A stretch of 64,000 nt of DNA from Streptomyces venezuelae (GTDB lineage: Bacteria > Actinomycetota > Actinomycetes > Streptomycetales > Streptomycetaceae), in assembly GCF_008642335.1 (NCBI RefSeq), contig NZ_CP029191.1, positions 1,240,001 through 1,304,000 of the forward strand, read 5' to 3'. The notes beneath the pieces are model-generated. The model was not told the origin of the DNA, did not search any database, and saw only the letters and a program-made list of their open reading frames with translations. Of this stretch, positions 1 to 8,499 are shown in pieces. Made by a program: the position numbers and the translations under genes. The stretch's first letter is position 1, and the number at the start of each line of letters is the position of its first letter.

Positions 1-536
1 GTGGGGGTGCCGCTCGGGGAGCCGGCCTTGTCGGTGGCCTTGTCGGTCGCCTTGTCGGTCGCCTTGTCCTTGTCCTTCTCCTTGTCCGTCCCGGACGAAG
101 GGCTGGTGGACGGCTCCGGCGTGGGCTGACCGGGGGCCTGCGTGATCACCGGGCGGAAGTAGAGCTGAGCGGTCGTACCGACCTGCTCGCGCGCCTGCTT
201 CTCGTTCGAACCCTTGGGGATGTTGACGATGATGTTCTTGTCGCCCTGGGTCTGAACCTCGGCCTCGGAGACACCCAGACCGTTGACACGGTTGTTGATG
301 ATGTCAACCGCGGTGTTCATGTTGTCCGGGTTGATCGCGTTCTTCTGACCCGGCTCGTTCTTCGCCTCGAGCGTGATGCTCGTACCACCGGCGAGGTCGA
401 TGCCCAGGCGTGGCGTCGTGTGCCCGGAAAGGAACATTCCCCCGGTCAGCGCCACGAGGGCAATCAGGATGAAGACCAGCGAGCGTCCCGGCTTGCCCGG
501 GGCGCTCTGCCTTCGGCCCTTCTTCGGTGCTGCCAC
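1..536 (-). CDS. secD: Protein translocase subunit SecD (N-terminal part, runs off the window)
   Basis: SecD is a membrane component of the SecDF complex that uses the proton gradient to help complete Sec-dependent export. The first ~178 residues are visible: a basic start (AAPKKGRRQSAPGKPGRS), a membrane segment (LVFILIALVALTGGMFL), the family motif LGIDLAGGT, then the start of the P1 periplasmic domain (NNRVNGLGVSEAEVQ). The GTG at 534-536 follows a purine-rich GGGAG and gives the normal SecD N-terminus. The P1 region then enters a low-complexity insert of repeated Asp-Lys-Ala-Thr units. The gene lies downstream of yajC in the same direction, as in many bacteria. The C-terminus is outside the window. 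Confidence 0.95.
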   Translation of the reverse strand, partial: MAAPKKGRRQSAPGKPGRSLVFILIALVALTGGMFLSGHTTPRLGIDLAGGTSITLEAKNEPGQKNAINPDNMNTAVDIINNRVNGLGVSEAEVQTQGDKNIIVNIPKGSNEKQAREQVGTTAQLYFRPVITQAPGQPTPEPSTSPSSGTDKEKDKDKATDKATDKATDKAGSPSGTP

Positions 537-649
537 CTTCTCGTTCTCCCTGTCCAACCGCCCGGACTCCGGTCTGCCCCCCTGCAGTGCGGGAGCCCGG
601 GCGGGCGGCCATGAAGTGGTGTCGAGATTCGGCGCGAAATGCACGTGGT

Positions 650-692
650 CCGGTATCCGTGGCGCGCGAGCGGCGCGCCCCACGGATACCGG
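650..692. terminator. Strong hairpin between yajC and secD
   Basis: A perfect 13-bp inverted repeat (CCGGTATCCGTGG at 650-662 pairing with 680-692) encloses a 17-nt GC-rich loop. It lies just after the yajC stop and about 115 nt before the secD start, so it could act as a terminator or attenuator that makes yajC and secD transcription unequal. There is no T-tract, which is common for Streptomyces terminators. Confidence 0.6.
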
Positions 693-698
693 TCGTGA

Positions 699-1163
699 CT
701 ACTTCGCGTCGGACTCGCCGTCGGTCTTCTTCGGCTCCGCGTCGTCGGCCCCGGCGGCCGCGTCCTTCTTGCCGAGGTCGATGGGCGAGTCGTCGGAGGC
801 GTCGGCGGGCTCGTCGGTCTTCTCGGTGAGGGAGGAGGCGTCGTCCGGGACGACGGGGGCGTCCTCGTTCAGGTCGTCCTCGGTGCCGTGCACGATGCGG
901 TTGTACTCGTCGTCGTCGAGGACGGCGCCGATCGAGTTCTTCGCGTACACCGCGTGGACACCGGGGGCCACCTCAAGGAGGACGGCTTCGTCGTGAACCT
1001 CCTTGACGGTGGCGTACATGCCACCGATCGTGCGGATGCCGGTGCCGGGCTGCATCTCGTTACGCATCTGCGCGGCGGCCTGCTGCTTCTTCTTGGCAGA
1101 CCGGGTCATCAGGAACATGGCCCCGATGAGCACGATGAACGGGAGGAGGGTCACGATATTCAC
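699..1163 (-). CDS. yajC: Preprotein translocase subunit YajC
   Basis: YajC is a small membrane partner of SecDF. The 154-residue protein begins VNIVTLLPFIVLIGAMFLMT, a single transmembrane segment, followed by a basic stretch (RSAKKKQ) and the conserved YajC core (MQPGTGIRTIGGMYATV). The C-terminal ~60 residues are acidic, rich in Asp, Glu and Ala, and probably disordered, a common actinobacterial extension. I chose the GTG at 1161-1163 because it places the membrane segment at the N-terminus and has GAAGGA upstream. A longer in-frame reading to 1268 would add a 35-residue non-conserved leader. It sits between ruvB and secD, all on the minus strand. Confidence 0.93.
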   Translation of the reverse strand: MNIVTLLPFIVLIGAMFLMTRSAKKKQQAAAQMRNEMQPGTGIRTIGGMYATVKEVHDEAVLLEVAPGVHAVYAKNSIGAVLDDDEYNRIVHGTEDDLNEDAPVVPDDASSLTEKTDEPADASDDSPIDLGKKDAAAGADDAEPKKTDGESDAK

Positions 1164-1359
1164 GGGACGGAGTTTCCTTCGCAGGCCGCGCAGGTAAGCG
1201 GCCATGGGGATGGGGGTGGGCACGCCGCCCACAAGGGCGGCATCGGCGGAGTCTAAGCGAGTCCGCACCTAACGAACAACGCTCAGCATGGCACCGCAGT
1301 TCCTGACGGGTCGACTCTCCGCGCCGTTGTTCTCCGGCCGCGGCGCTGTCTCGCCTTTA

Positions 1360-2442
1360 TCACGTCCCGAACAAGTCCTGTTGTCCCTTTCCGCCCGCCT
1401 GACGCGGGGGAACGAGGCCGAGGTGCGCCCACGCGGCGGGCGTGGCGACGCGGCCGCGCGGGGTGCGGGCCAGCAGTCCCTCCCGTACCAGGAAGGGTTC
1501 CGCCACCTCCTCGACCGTCTCACGCTCCTCCCCCACCGCGACGGCGAGCGTCGACAGGCCGACCGGGCCGCCGCCGAACAGCTTGAGCAGGGCCTCCAGA
1601 ACGGCGCGGTCGAGGCGGTCGAGACCGCGCCCGTCCACCTCGTAGACGGCAAGGGCCGCTGCGGCGATGTCCTGGGTGATCGAGCCGTCGGCCTTCACCT
1701 GCGCGTAGTCCCTGACGCGGCGCAGCAGGCGGTTGGCGATACGGGGCGTGCCGCGCGAGCGCCCCGCGATCTCGGCGGCGCCCCGCGGGTCGATCTCCAC
1801 GTCGAGCAGCTGAGCGGAGCGGTGGACGACGCGCTCCAGCTCGGTGGGTTCGTAGAACTCCATGTGCGCGGTGAACCCGAAGCGGTCGCGGAGCGGCGGC
1901 GGGAGCAGGCCCGCGCGCGTGGTGGCGCCGACGAGCGTGAACGGGGGCAGTTCGAGGGGGATGGCGGTGGCGCCGGGACCCTTGCCGACGATCACGTCGA
2001 CGCGGAAGTCCTCCATGGCCATGTAGAGCATTTCCTCGGCGGGCCGCGACATCCGGTGGATCTCGTCGAGGAAGAGGACCTCTCCCTCCTGGAGGGAGGA
2101 GAGGATCGCGGCCAGGTCGCCCGCGTGCTGGATGGCGGGGCCGCTGGTGATGCGGATGGGGGCGCCCATCTCGGCGGCGATGATCATCGAGAGGGTCGTC
2201 TTGCCGAGGCCGGGGGCTCCGGAGAGCAGGACGTGGTCGGCGGTGGCGCCGCGCGCGCGGGCCGCCCGCAGGACGAGGTCGAGCTGTTCGCGGACCTTCT
2301 CCTGGCCGATGAACTCGCCCAGGTCCTTGGGGCGCAGGGCGGCCTCGACCGCCTGGTCCTCGCCGTCGGCGGACGCACCGACGAGCCGCTCGGCCGCGTC
2401 GGCGGCTTCGGCGGCGTCGTGGGTGGGGTCGTCCCAGTTCAT
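1360..2442 (-). CDS. ruvB: Holliday junction branch migration helicase RuvB
   Basis: RuvB is the hexameric AAA+ motor that, with RuvA, drives branch migration of Holliday junctions. The 360 residues carry Walker A GAPGLGKT (75-82), Walker B LFLDEIH (123-129), sensor 1 GATTR (172-176), the arginine-finger motif PLRDRFG, sensor 2 [12 protein letters not shown] and a C-terminal winged helix ending in LFGT. Length is normal, with a slightly long acidic and alanine-rich N-terminus. It is the last gene of a ruvC-ruvA-ruvB operon, 70 nt after ruvA, the usual actinobacterial order. Confidence 0.98.
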   Translation of the reverse strand: MNWDDPTHDAAEAADAAERLVGASADGEDQAVEAALRPKDLGEFIGQEKVREQLDLVLRAARARGATADHVLLSGAPGLGKTTLSMIIAAEMGAPIRITSGPAIQHAGDLAAILSSLQEGEVLFLDEIHRMSRPAEEMLYMAMEDFRVDVIVGKGPGATAIPLELPPFTLVGATTRAGLLPPPLRDRFGFTAHMEFYEPTELERVVHRSAQLLDVEIDPRGAAEIAGRSRGTPRIANRLLRRVRDYAQVKADGSITQDIAAAALAVYEVDGRGLDRLDRAVLEALLKLFGGGPVGLSTLAVAVGEERETVEEVAEPFLVREGLLARTPRGRVATPAAWAHLGLVPPRQAGGKGQQDLFGT

Positions 2443-2512
2443 GCGGTGTGCCTCGCGATGCGGTCGGTTCCGGGGTGGTCGTCGGCGGGGGCCGACGGGC
2501 GGGGTGCCCGTG

Positions 2513-3124
2513 TCAGCGGGTGCGGTTCAGGGTCTGGAGTGCGGCCTTCAGGAGCTGGCCGACCTGCGGGGTGCCCTCCATGGCCTCGGCCTGGGGGGTG
2601 ACGGCGACGACGGCCTCGTCGGCCTCGCGCGTGGCGTACCCGAGGCCGATGAGTGCCGCGTGCAGCTGGTCGCGCCAGCCCGCGGTGACGGCCTTGCCGA
2701 TCGCGGGGCCGCCGGTGCCGAGGGGCTCGCCGAGGCGGTCCTTGTACTCCAGGAGGAGCTTCTGGGCGCCCTTCTTGCCGATGCCGGGGACGGCCGTGAG
2801 GGCCTTCTCGTCGCCGGTGGAGACCGCGCGGCGCAGGGCGTCGGGGCTGTGCACGGCGAGCATGGCCTGGGCGAGGCGCGGGCCGACACCGCTCGCGGTC
2901 TGCAGCAGCTCGAAGGTCTGGCGCTCGTCGTCGTCCGCGAAGCCGTACAGGGTGAGGGAGTCCTCGCGCACGACCAGGGAGGTGGCGAGCTTGGCCTGCT
3001 GGCCGACGCGGAGGGTGGAGAGCGTGTTCGGCGTGCACTGGACGGCCATGCCGATGCCGCCCACCTCGACCACCGCGGTATCGGGGGCGAGGGCGGCGAC
3101 GGGGCCGCTGACGAAGGCGATCAT
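2513..3124 (-). CDS. ruvA: Holliday junction branch migration complex subunit RuvA
   Basis: RuvA binds four-way DNA junctions as a tetramer and loads RuvB. The protein has 203 residues and starts [19 protein letters not shown], the typical OB-fold domain I. It continues with the helix-hairpin-helix domain ([11 protein letters not shown] and [20 protein letters not shown]) and ends with the small domain III ([15 protein letters not shown]) that contacts RuvB. The ATG at 3122-3124 overlaps the ruvC stop by 4 nt (ATGA), indicating translational coupling. Confidence 0.97.
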   Translation of the reverse strand: MIAFVSGPVAALAPDTAVVEVGGIGMAVQCTPNTLSTLRVGQQAKLATSLVVREDSLTLYGFADDDERQTFELLQTASGVGPRLAQAMLAVHSPDALRRAVSTGDEKALTAVPGIGKKGAQKLLLEYKDRLGEPLGTGGPAIGKAVTAGWRDQLHAALIGLGYATREADEAVVAVTPQAEAMEGTPQVGQLLKAALQTLNRTR

Positions 3125-3750
3125 GCGGTACGGCCTTTCTGTGCTGTCTGTGCAGGCTGTGTTGTCCGTGCCGGCTGTGCTGGCTGTGTTGTCCGTGCCG
3201 TCGGGTTCTTGGCTGCATGGGCGGCCACGGCCTGCTGGAGGCGGTTCTGGGCGACGGCCTGCTGCAGGCGGTTCTGCGCGGGGGCGCGCCAGATGTGGCA
3301 GATGGCCAGGGCGAGGGCGTCGGCGGCGTCCGCGGGCTTGGGCGGTGCGTCGAGCCTCAGGAGGCGGGTGACCATCGCGCCGACCTGCGCCTTGTCGGCG
3401 CGGCCGCTGCCGGTGACGGCGGCCTTGACCTCGCTGGGGGTGTGCAGGGCGACGGGGATGCCGCGGCGCGACGCGCAGAGCATGGCGACGGCGCTGGCCT
3501 GGGCGGTGCCCATGACCGTGCGCACGTTGTGCTGGCTGAAGACGCGCTCCACAGCGACGAATTCCGGCTGGTGCTCGTCGAGCCACTGCTCGATGCCGCG
3601 CTCGATGGCCACGAGCCGGTGCCCCAACTCCGCGTCGGCCGGGGTCCGCACGACTCCGACGCCGCGCATGGTCAGCGGGCGCCCCGCGACGCCCTCGACG
3701 ACTCCCACACCGCACCGGGTCAGCCCCGGGTCGACCCCCAACACGCGCAC
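3121..3750 (-). CDS. ruvC: Holliday junction resolvase RuvC with a repetitive C-terminal tail
   Basis: RuvC cuts Holliday junctions symmetrically. The GTG start (3748-3750) is preceded by GGAGGGG. The catalytic acidic residues are all present: Asp7 in GVDPG, Glu68 in FVAVERVF, and Asp141 and Asp144 in [12 protein letters not shown]. The core ends near residue 155, which is standard. It is followed by an unusual ~50-residue tail made of two direct copies of AQNRLQQAV (158-166, 167-175) and two copies of ARTTQPAQ (185-192, 194-201). The tail is probably a recent repeat expansion and not needed for catalysis. First gene of ruvC-ruvA-ruvB. Confidence 0.97.
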   Translation of the reverse strand: MRVLGVDPGLTRCGVGVVEGVAGRPLTMRGVGVVRTPADAELGHRLVAIERGIEQWLDEHQPEFVAVERVFSQHNVRTVMGTAQASAVAMLCASRRGIPVALHTPSEVKAAVTGSGRADKAQVGAMVTRLLRLDAPPKPADAADALALAICHIWRAPAQNRLQQAVAQNRLQQAVAAHAAKNPTARTTQPAQPARTTQPAQTAQKGRTA

Positions 3751-3804
3751 GCAGCCCCTCCAATCGCCTGTCCGTGCAGGCTATCGGGTCCCTCTGACAA
3801 CGCG

Positions 3805-3836
3805 ATGGGCCGACGGGGCGTGTCCCGTCGGCCCAT
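3805..3836. terminator. Hairpin terminator between yebC and ruvC
   Basis: A perfect 13-bp stem (ATGGGCCGACGGG at 3805-3817 with 3824-3836) has a 6-nt loop. It lies after the yebC stop at 3879 and before the ruvC start at 3750, so it probably ends yebC transcription and separates it from the ruv operon. Confidence 0.75.
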
Positions 3837-3849
3837 GCGCACACCCCAG

Positions 3850-3871
3850 AGGGGCGCGGGGAACTGCGCGA
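3850..3871. repeat. Copy of a dispersed Streptomyces-type repeat core
   Basis: This 22-nt element (starting AGGGGCGCGGGG, ending CTGCGCGA) sits in the yebC-ruvC gap. The same core forms both arms of the long inverted repeat at 57016-57142, so it occurs three times in this window, always in intergenic DNA. Confidence 0.7.
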
Positions 3872-3878
3872 GTGCCGC

Positions 3879-4631
3879 TTACGCGTCGACCTTCGCCATG
3901 ACCTCGTCCGAGACGTCGAAGTTGGCGAAGACGTTCTGCACGTCGTCGCTGTCCTCCAGCGCGTCGATCAGCTTGAAGATCTTGCGGGCGCCGTCCTCGT
4001 CCAGTTCGACCTGCATGGTCGGGACGAAGTTGGCGTCGGCCGAGTCGTACTCGATGCCGGCTTCCTGGAGCGCGGTGCGCACCGCGACCATGTCGGTGGC
4101 CTCGGAGAGGACCTCGAAGGACTCGCCCAGGTCGTTGACCTCTTCGGCGCCCGCGTCCAGGACGGCGCCGAGGACGTCGTCCTCGGACAGCTCGCCCTTG
4201 GGGACGATGACGACGCCCTTGCGGTTGAAGAGGTACGAGACGGAGCCCGGGTCGGCCATCGAGCCGCCGTTGCGCGTCATGGCGACACGCACGTCGGAGG
4301 CGGCGCGGTTGCGGTTGTCGGTGAGGCACTCGATGAGCACCGCGACGCCGTTCGGGCCGTAGCCCTCGTACATGATCGTCTCGTAGTCGGCGCCACCGGC
4401 TTCGAGACCGGCGCCGCGCTTGACCGCGGAGTCGATGTTCTTGTTCGGGACCGAGCTCTTCTTGGCCTTCTGGATGGCGTCGAAGAGCGTCGGGTTACCG
4501 GCGGGGTCGGCGCCGCCGGTACGGGCCGCGACCTCGATGTTCTTGATCATCTTCGCGAAGAGCTTGCCGCGCTTGGCGTCGATCACGGCCTTCTTGTGCT
4601 TCGTCGTAGCCCATTTAGAGTGGCCGGACAT
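3879..4631 (-). CDS. YebC/PmpR family regulatory protein
   Basis: Members of this family bind nucleic acid; some act as transcription regulators and others as ribosome-associated factors that relieve stalling. The 250-residue protein has the full family pattern: [37 protein letters not shown] at the start, [31 protein letters not shown] in the middle and a C-terminal domain ending DEVMAKVDA. The ATG at 4631 has a clear AAGGAG. It precedes ruvC, the typical actinobacterial arrangement, but a terminator-like hairpin separates the two. Confidence 0.95.
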   Translation of the reverse strand: MSGHSKWATTKHKKAVIDAKRGKLFAKMIKNIEVAARTGGADPAGNPTLFDAIQKAKKSSVPNKNIDSAVKRGAGLEAGGADYETIMYEGYGPNGVAVLIECLTDNRNRAASDVRVAMTRNGGSMADPGSVSYLFNRKGVVIVPKGELSEDDVLGAVLDAGAEEVNDLGESFEVLSEATDMVAVRTALQEAGIEYDSADANFVPTMQVELDEDGARKIFKLIDALEDSDDVQNVFANFDVSDEVMAKVDA

Positions 4632-4714
4632 CTGCCTGTCTCCTTCGCGTTACCCAACAACCAGTAAGAACTCTCCCAGACCTTAAGGCTCCGGGGGGAT
4701 CCCCGGAGATCCTA

Positions 4715-5347
4715 CTAGGATCCCGCCTCCGGGTTACCGCGCGCCATCTCCACGAACAGCGCGTGGATCCGGTGGTCGCCCGTCAGCTCGGGGTGGAACG
4801 ACGTGGCGAGGGCGTTCCCTTGGCGTACGGCGACGATGTGGCCCTCGTGCTCGGCGAGCACGTCGACCTCGGCGCCGACGGACTCCACCCAGGGGGCGCG
4901 GATGAAGACGCCCTCGACAGGGGCGCCTGCGACGCCCCGGACGTCGACGGCGGCCTCGAACGACTCGTTCTGCCGCCCGAACGCGTTGCGCCGCACGATC
5001 ATGTCGATGCCGCCCACCGTCTCCTGGCCCGAGCGCGGGTCGAGGATCTTGTCGGCGAGCATGATCATGCCCGCGCAGCTGCCGTAGACCGGCATGCCGT
5101 CGCGCACGCGCGCGCGGAGGGGCTCCATCAGGCCGAAGAGGGTGGCCAGCTTGGAGATGGTGGTGGACTCGCCGCCGGGGATGACCAGGCCGTCGACCTC
5201 GGCGAGCTCCTCGGGGCGCCGGACCGGCCTGGCCACGGCGTCCGCCGCGGCCAGGGCGATCAGGTGCTCCCGTACGTCCCCCTGGAGGGCGAGGACGCCC
5301 ACTACAGGGGTGTCCACCCTGGAGGTGTCACCTACGGGAGTGGTCAT
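4715..5347 (-). CDS. pdxT: Pyridoxal 5'-phosphate synthase glutaminase subunit PdxT
   Basis: PdxT hydrolyses glutamine and channels ammonia to PdxS for PLP synthesis. The 210-residue class I amidotransferase shows the conserved [13 protein letters not shown] start, the PGGESTT motif, the nucleophile Cys in [11 protein letters not shown], and the His/Glu pair in [10 protein letters not shown]. Its ATG (5345-5347) shares one base with the pdxS stop, so translation is almost certainly coupled. The N-terminal ~15 residues before VVGVLALQG are a variable extension. Confidence 0.97.
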   Translation of the reverse strand: MTTPVGDTSRVDTPVVGVLALQGDVREHLIALAAADAVARPVRRPEELAEVDGLVIPGGESTTISKLATLFGLMEPLRARVRDGMPVYGSCAGMIMLADKILDPRSGQETVGGIDMIVRRNAFGRQNESFEAAVDVRGVAGAPVEGVFIRAPWVESVGAEVDVLAEHEGHIVAVRQGNALATSFHPELTGDHRIHALFVEMARGNPEAGS

Positions 5348-6261
5348 CACCAGCCCCGGTTCGCGTAGCGCTCGGTCTCCGGGAGGGTGTCGCAGTTGAT
5401 GCCGACCATGGCCTCGCCGAGGTTGCGGGAGGCGTCGGCGATGATCTTCGGGTCGTCGAAGAACGTCGTGGCCTTCACGATGGCGGCGGCGCGGCGGGCC
5501 GGGTCGCCGGACTTGAAGATGCCGGAGCCGACGAAGACACCCTCGGCGCCGAGCTGGCGCATCAGGGCGGCGTCGGCGGGGGTGGCGACACCACCGGCGG
5601 AGAACAGGACCACCGGGAGCTTGCCGAGCTCGGCGGTCTCCTTGACCAGCTCGTACGGGGCGCGGAGGTCCTTGGCGGCGGCGTACAGCTCGTTGTTGTC
5701 GAAGCCGCGCAGCTTGGCGATCTCGTTCTTGATCTGGCGCAGGTGGCGGACGGCCTCGACGACGTTGCCGGTGCCGGCCTCGCCCTTGGAGCGGATCATC
5801 GCGGCGCCCTCGGCGATGCGGCGCAGGGCCTCGCCCAGGTTGGTGGCGCCACACACGAACGGCGTCGTGAAGGCGAACTTGTCGCTGTGGTTGACCTCGT
5901 CGGCCGGGGTGAGGACCTCGGACTCGTCGATGTAGTCGACGCCGAGGGACTGCAGGACCTGGGCCTCGACGAAGTGGCCGATGCGGGACTTGGCCATGAC
6001 CGGGATCGAGACGGCCTCGATGATCTCTTCGATCATGTTCGGGTCGGACATCCGGGCCACGCCGCCGTCCTTGCGGATGTCGGCGGGCACGCGCTCCAGC
6101 GCCATGACGGCGACCGCGCCGGCGTCCTCGGCTATCTTCGCCTGCTCGGCGTTGACGACGTCCATGATCACGCCGCCCTTGAGCTGCTCGGCCATGCCGC
6201 GCTTGACGCGGGCGGTGCCGGTCTCGGGGGACGGGTTGTTGCTGGAGAGGGTGCTGGACAC
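5347..6261 (-). CDS. pdxS: Pyridoxal 5'-phosphate synthase lyase subunit PdxS
   Basis: PdxS forms PLP from ribose 5-phosphate, glyceraldehyde 3-phosphate and ammonia. The 304-residue (beta/alpha)8 protein contains [22 protein letters not shown], the Schiff-base lysine in [10 protein letters not shown] and the second functional lysine in [13 protein letters not shown], and ends with the flexible [15 protein letters not shown] tail. I chose GTG at 6259-6261 with GAGG upstream. An upstream in-frame ATG at 6333 would add 24 non-conserved residues. It is co-transcribed with pdxT. Confidence 0.97.
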   Translation of the reverse strand: MSSTLSSNNPSPETGTARVKRGMAEQLKGGVIMDVVNAEQAKIAEDAGAVAVMALERVPADIRKDGGVARMSDPNMIEEIIEAVSIPVMAKSRIGHFVEAQVLQSLGVDYIDESEVLTPADEVNHSDKFAFTTPFVCGATNLGEALRRIAEGAAMIRSKGEAGTGNVVEAVRHLRQIKNEIAKLRGFDNNELYAAAKDLRAPYELVKETAELGKLPVVLFSAGGVATPADAALMRQLGAEGVFVGSGIFKSGDPARRAAAIVKATTFFDDPKIIADASRNLGEAMVGINCDTLPETERYANRGW

Positions 6262-6429
6262 GGAGTTGACCTCACTCGCTGAAAGAGGATTTCTGCAGCT
6301 CCGAGGAAACTCCCGGTGACCAGGCCACAGCAAGGGCCAATGGGTGACCGGTGGCTCGTTTTTGGGGGATGTGCCTGGTCAGGGCGGTTTACGTGCCGCC
6401 GTGCCGCCATGGTTTGGCTGGTCCCGGCG

Positions 6430-6975
6430 TCATGCCGTCGCGCGGTCCGCCAGTGCCGTCGGCGGCTCGTCGTCCATCTCGAACGCCATCGGGAACGGGG
6501 CGTGACCCGCGAGCCGGAACCAGCGGACCGTGCGGTGGCGGCGGAGGGCGCGGGCGGCGCGTACGGCGTCGTTGTGGAAGCGGCGGGCCATCGGCACACG
6601 GCGTACGGCCGCGGCCAGCTCGGTGGCCGCCTCGTCGCCGCCGGGGGCCTCCCGTACGGCCTCGACCTGCTGGACCTCTCCGAAGATGGCGCGCAGCGCC
6701 TGGCTGAGCTCGCTCTCCGCGACCTCGCGCTGTTCCTCCTCCGCCTGGCGGGCCGCGTGCGCCGCTTCGTAGAGCACGATCGACGCGGCCGGATCGAGCA
6801 CTCCGGAGGTGGCCAGCTCCTGGGCCACCGAGGCGCGGCGCAGCAGTTGGGCGTCCAGGGCGGCGCGTGCGGCGTCGATCCGCGCGTGCAGCCGGTCGAG
6901 TCGGCCGGCGGTCCAGCTCAGGTACAGGCCGATCGCGAAGAGGGCCGCCGCGATCCAGATCAAGGTGGAGGTCAC
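6430..6975 (-). CDS. LemA-like single-pass membrane protein
   Basis: The 181-residue product starts with one membrane segment (LIWIAAALFAIGLYLSW) and continues as a long, mostly helical cytoplasmic region. Two blocks match the LemA pattern: RLHARIDAARAALDAQLLRRASVAQELA resembles the LemA helix after the membrane anchor, and RRFHNDAVRAARALR resembles the LemA YNxAV block near the C-terminus. LemA proteins have no firm molecular role. Similarity is partial, so this is a divergent member at best. It lies alone between pdxS and the hairpin-repeat array. Confidence 0.7.
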   Translation of the reverse strand: MTSTLIWIAAALFAIGLYLSWTAGRLDRLHARIDAARAALDAQLLRRASVAQELATSGVLDPAASIVLYEAAHAARQAEEEQREVAESELSQALRAIFGEVQQVEAVREAPGGDEAATELAAAVRRVPMARRFHNDAVRAARALRRHRTVRWFRLAGHAPFPMAFEMDDEPPTALADRATA

Positions 6976-7043
6976 AGGCCGAGGCTACCTTCGGGCGTGG
7001 TCGCCTTTGACCGGGCCTCGGCGCCCGGCACCCCACGCACCGT

Positions 7044-7330
7044 CTTCGGGGGCTCCGCCCCCTGGCCCCCGGTCCTCAAACGCCGGACGGGCTGAAATTC
7101 AGTGCCCGGCACCCTCCTCGGGGGCTCCGCCCCCGCACCCCCGGTCCTCAAACGCCGGACGGGCTGAAACTCGGCACCCCGGTCCGCAAAAGACCGGACC
7201 GGCTGAAACTCCGCACCCCGGTCCGCAAAAGACCGGACCGGCTGAAACTCGGCACCCCGGTCCGCACAAGACCGGACCGGCTGAAACTCGGCACCCCGGT
7301 CCGCAAAGGACCGGGCCGGCTGGAAAGCAG
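7044..7330. repeat. Tandem hairpin repeat array downstream of pimA
   Basis: Two related arrays stand side by side. At 7044-7169 there are two ~72-bp direct repeats, each with a GGGGGC-tcc-GCCCCC hairpin followed by CTCAAACGCCGGACGGGCTG. At 7162-7317 there are four near-identical 39-bp units plus a partial fifth. Each 39-bp unit contains a perfect 8-bp stem, CCGGTCCG / CGGACCGG, around an 8-nt loop. The region follows the pimA stop (7336) in the direction of transcription, so the hairpins probably work as stacked terminators or RNA-stabilising elements. All reading frames here look non-coding. Confidence 0.9.
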
Positions 7331-7335
7331 CCCCC

Positions 7336-8499
7336 TCACCCCTTCGACGCCAGCCCGAACCTCGCCCGCAGGCCCGAGCGTTCGTCCTCGGCGACGGCAG
7401 TCGCGCCGTCCGTCACCGTTTCGTAGACCGCGAGGATGTCGGAGCCGACCGTCGACCAGTCGAAGCGGCGGACGTGGGCGCTGCCGCGTTCGCGCAGGCC
7501 CTCTCGGCGTTCGGGGTCGGCGAGAAGGCGTACCGCGGACTTCGCGAGGGACTCCGCGTCCTCGTTGGTGAAGAGGTCGCCCGCCGCGCCCTGGTCCAGG
7601 ACCTGCGCGAACGCGTCCAGGTCGCTGGCGAGCACGGGCGCGCCCGCGGACATCGCCTCGACCAGGATGATGCCGAAGCTCTCGCCGCCGGTGTTGGGCG
7701 CGACGTACAGGTCGACGCTGCGCAGCAGCCGCGCCTTGTCCTCGTCGCTGACCATGCCGAGGAACTCCACCCGGGGGCGCAGCTCTGTGGGGAGGGACGC
7801 GACCGCCTCCTCCTCGTCGCCGCGGCCCGCGACCAGCAGGCGGGCGTTCGGGCGCTCGGCGAAGATCTGCGGGAGGGCCCGCATGAGGACCGGCAGGCCC
7901 TTGCGGGGCTCGTCGATGCGGCCGATGAAGCCGATCGTCTCGCCCTGCCACTCGGGCCGCGGCTCGGCGTCGGCGAAGAAGTCGACGTCGACGCCGTTCG
8001 GGATGACGACCGCGTCGCCGCCGAGGTGTTCGACGAGGGTGCGGCGCGCGTACTCGCTCACCGCGATGCGTGCGCTGATCTTCTCCAGGGCGGGCTGGAG
8101 GATCGGGTACGCGGCGATCATCGCCCGCGAGCGCGGGTTGGACGTGTGGAACGTCGCGACGATGGGACCCTGCGCGGCCCAGCAGGTGAGCAGGCCGAGG
8201 GAGGGCGACGCGGGCTCGTGGATGTGGATGACGTCGAACGTGCCCTCGTGCAGCCAGCGGCGTACCCGCGCGGCCGACAGGAAGCCGAAGTTGAGGCGGG
8301 CCACCGAGCCGTTGTAAGGGACGGGAACGGCGCGTCCCGCCGAGACCACGTACGGCGGGAGGGGTGTCTCGTCGTCGGCCGGGGCGAGGACGGAGACCTC
8401 GTGCCCGAGGCGGATGAGGTGCTCCGCCAGATCGCGGATATGGAACTGGACGCCGCCCGGCACGTCCCACGAGTAGGGGCAGACGATGCCGATTCTCAC
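7336..8499 (-). CDS. pimA: Phosphatidylinositol alpha-mannosyltransferase (PimA type)
   Basis: PimA adds the first mannose to phosphatidylinositol using GDP-mannose at the cytoplasmic face of the membrane. The 387-residue GT-B, family GT4 protein starts MRIGIVCPYSWDVPGGVQFHI with the glycine-rich donor-side loop, contains HIHEP and the nucleotide-binding GRIDEPRKGL, and carries the GT4 signature GGESFGIILVEAMSAGAPVLASD. Its start overlaps the end of the upstream acyltransferase by 4 nt, and pgsA precedes that gene: a complete operon for early phosphatidylinositol-mannoside synthesis. The last ~25 residues after the catalytic domain are variable. Confidence 0.93.
   Translation of the reverse strand: MRIGIVCPYSWDVPGGVQFHIRDLAEHLIRLGHEVSVLAPADDETPLPPYVVSAGRAVPVPYNGSVARLNFGFLSAARVRRWLHEGTFDVIHIHEPASPSLGLLTCWAAQGPIVATFHTSNPRSRAMIAAYPILQPALEKISARIAVSEYARRTLVEHLGGDAVVIPNGVDVDFFADAEPRPEWQGETIGFIGRIDEPRKGLPVLMRALPQIFAERPNARLLVAGRGDEEEAVASLPTELRPRVEFLGMVSDEDKARLLRSVDLYVAPNTGGESFGIILVEAMSAGAPVLASDLDAFAQVLDQGAAGDLFTNEDAESLAKSAVRLLADPERREGLRERGSAHVRRFDWSTVGSDILAVYETVTDGATAVAEDERSGLRARFGLASKG

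Noticed and set aside
7162..7317. CRISPR-like regularly spaced repeats
   Set aside because: The 39-bp units are directly adjacent with no unique spacers, each unit is itself a hairpin, and no cas genes are near.
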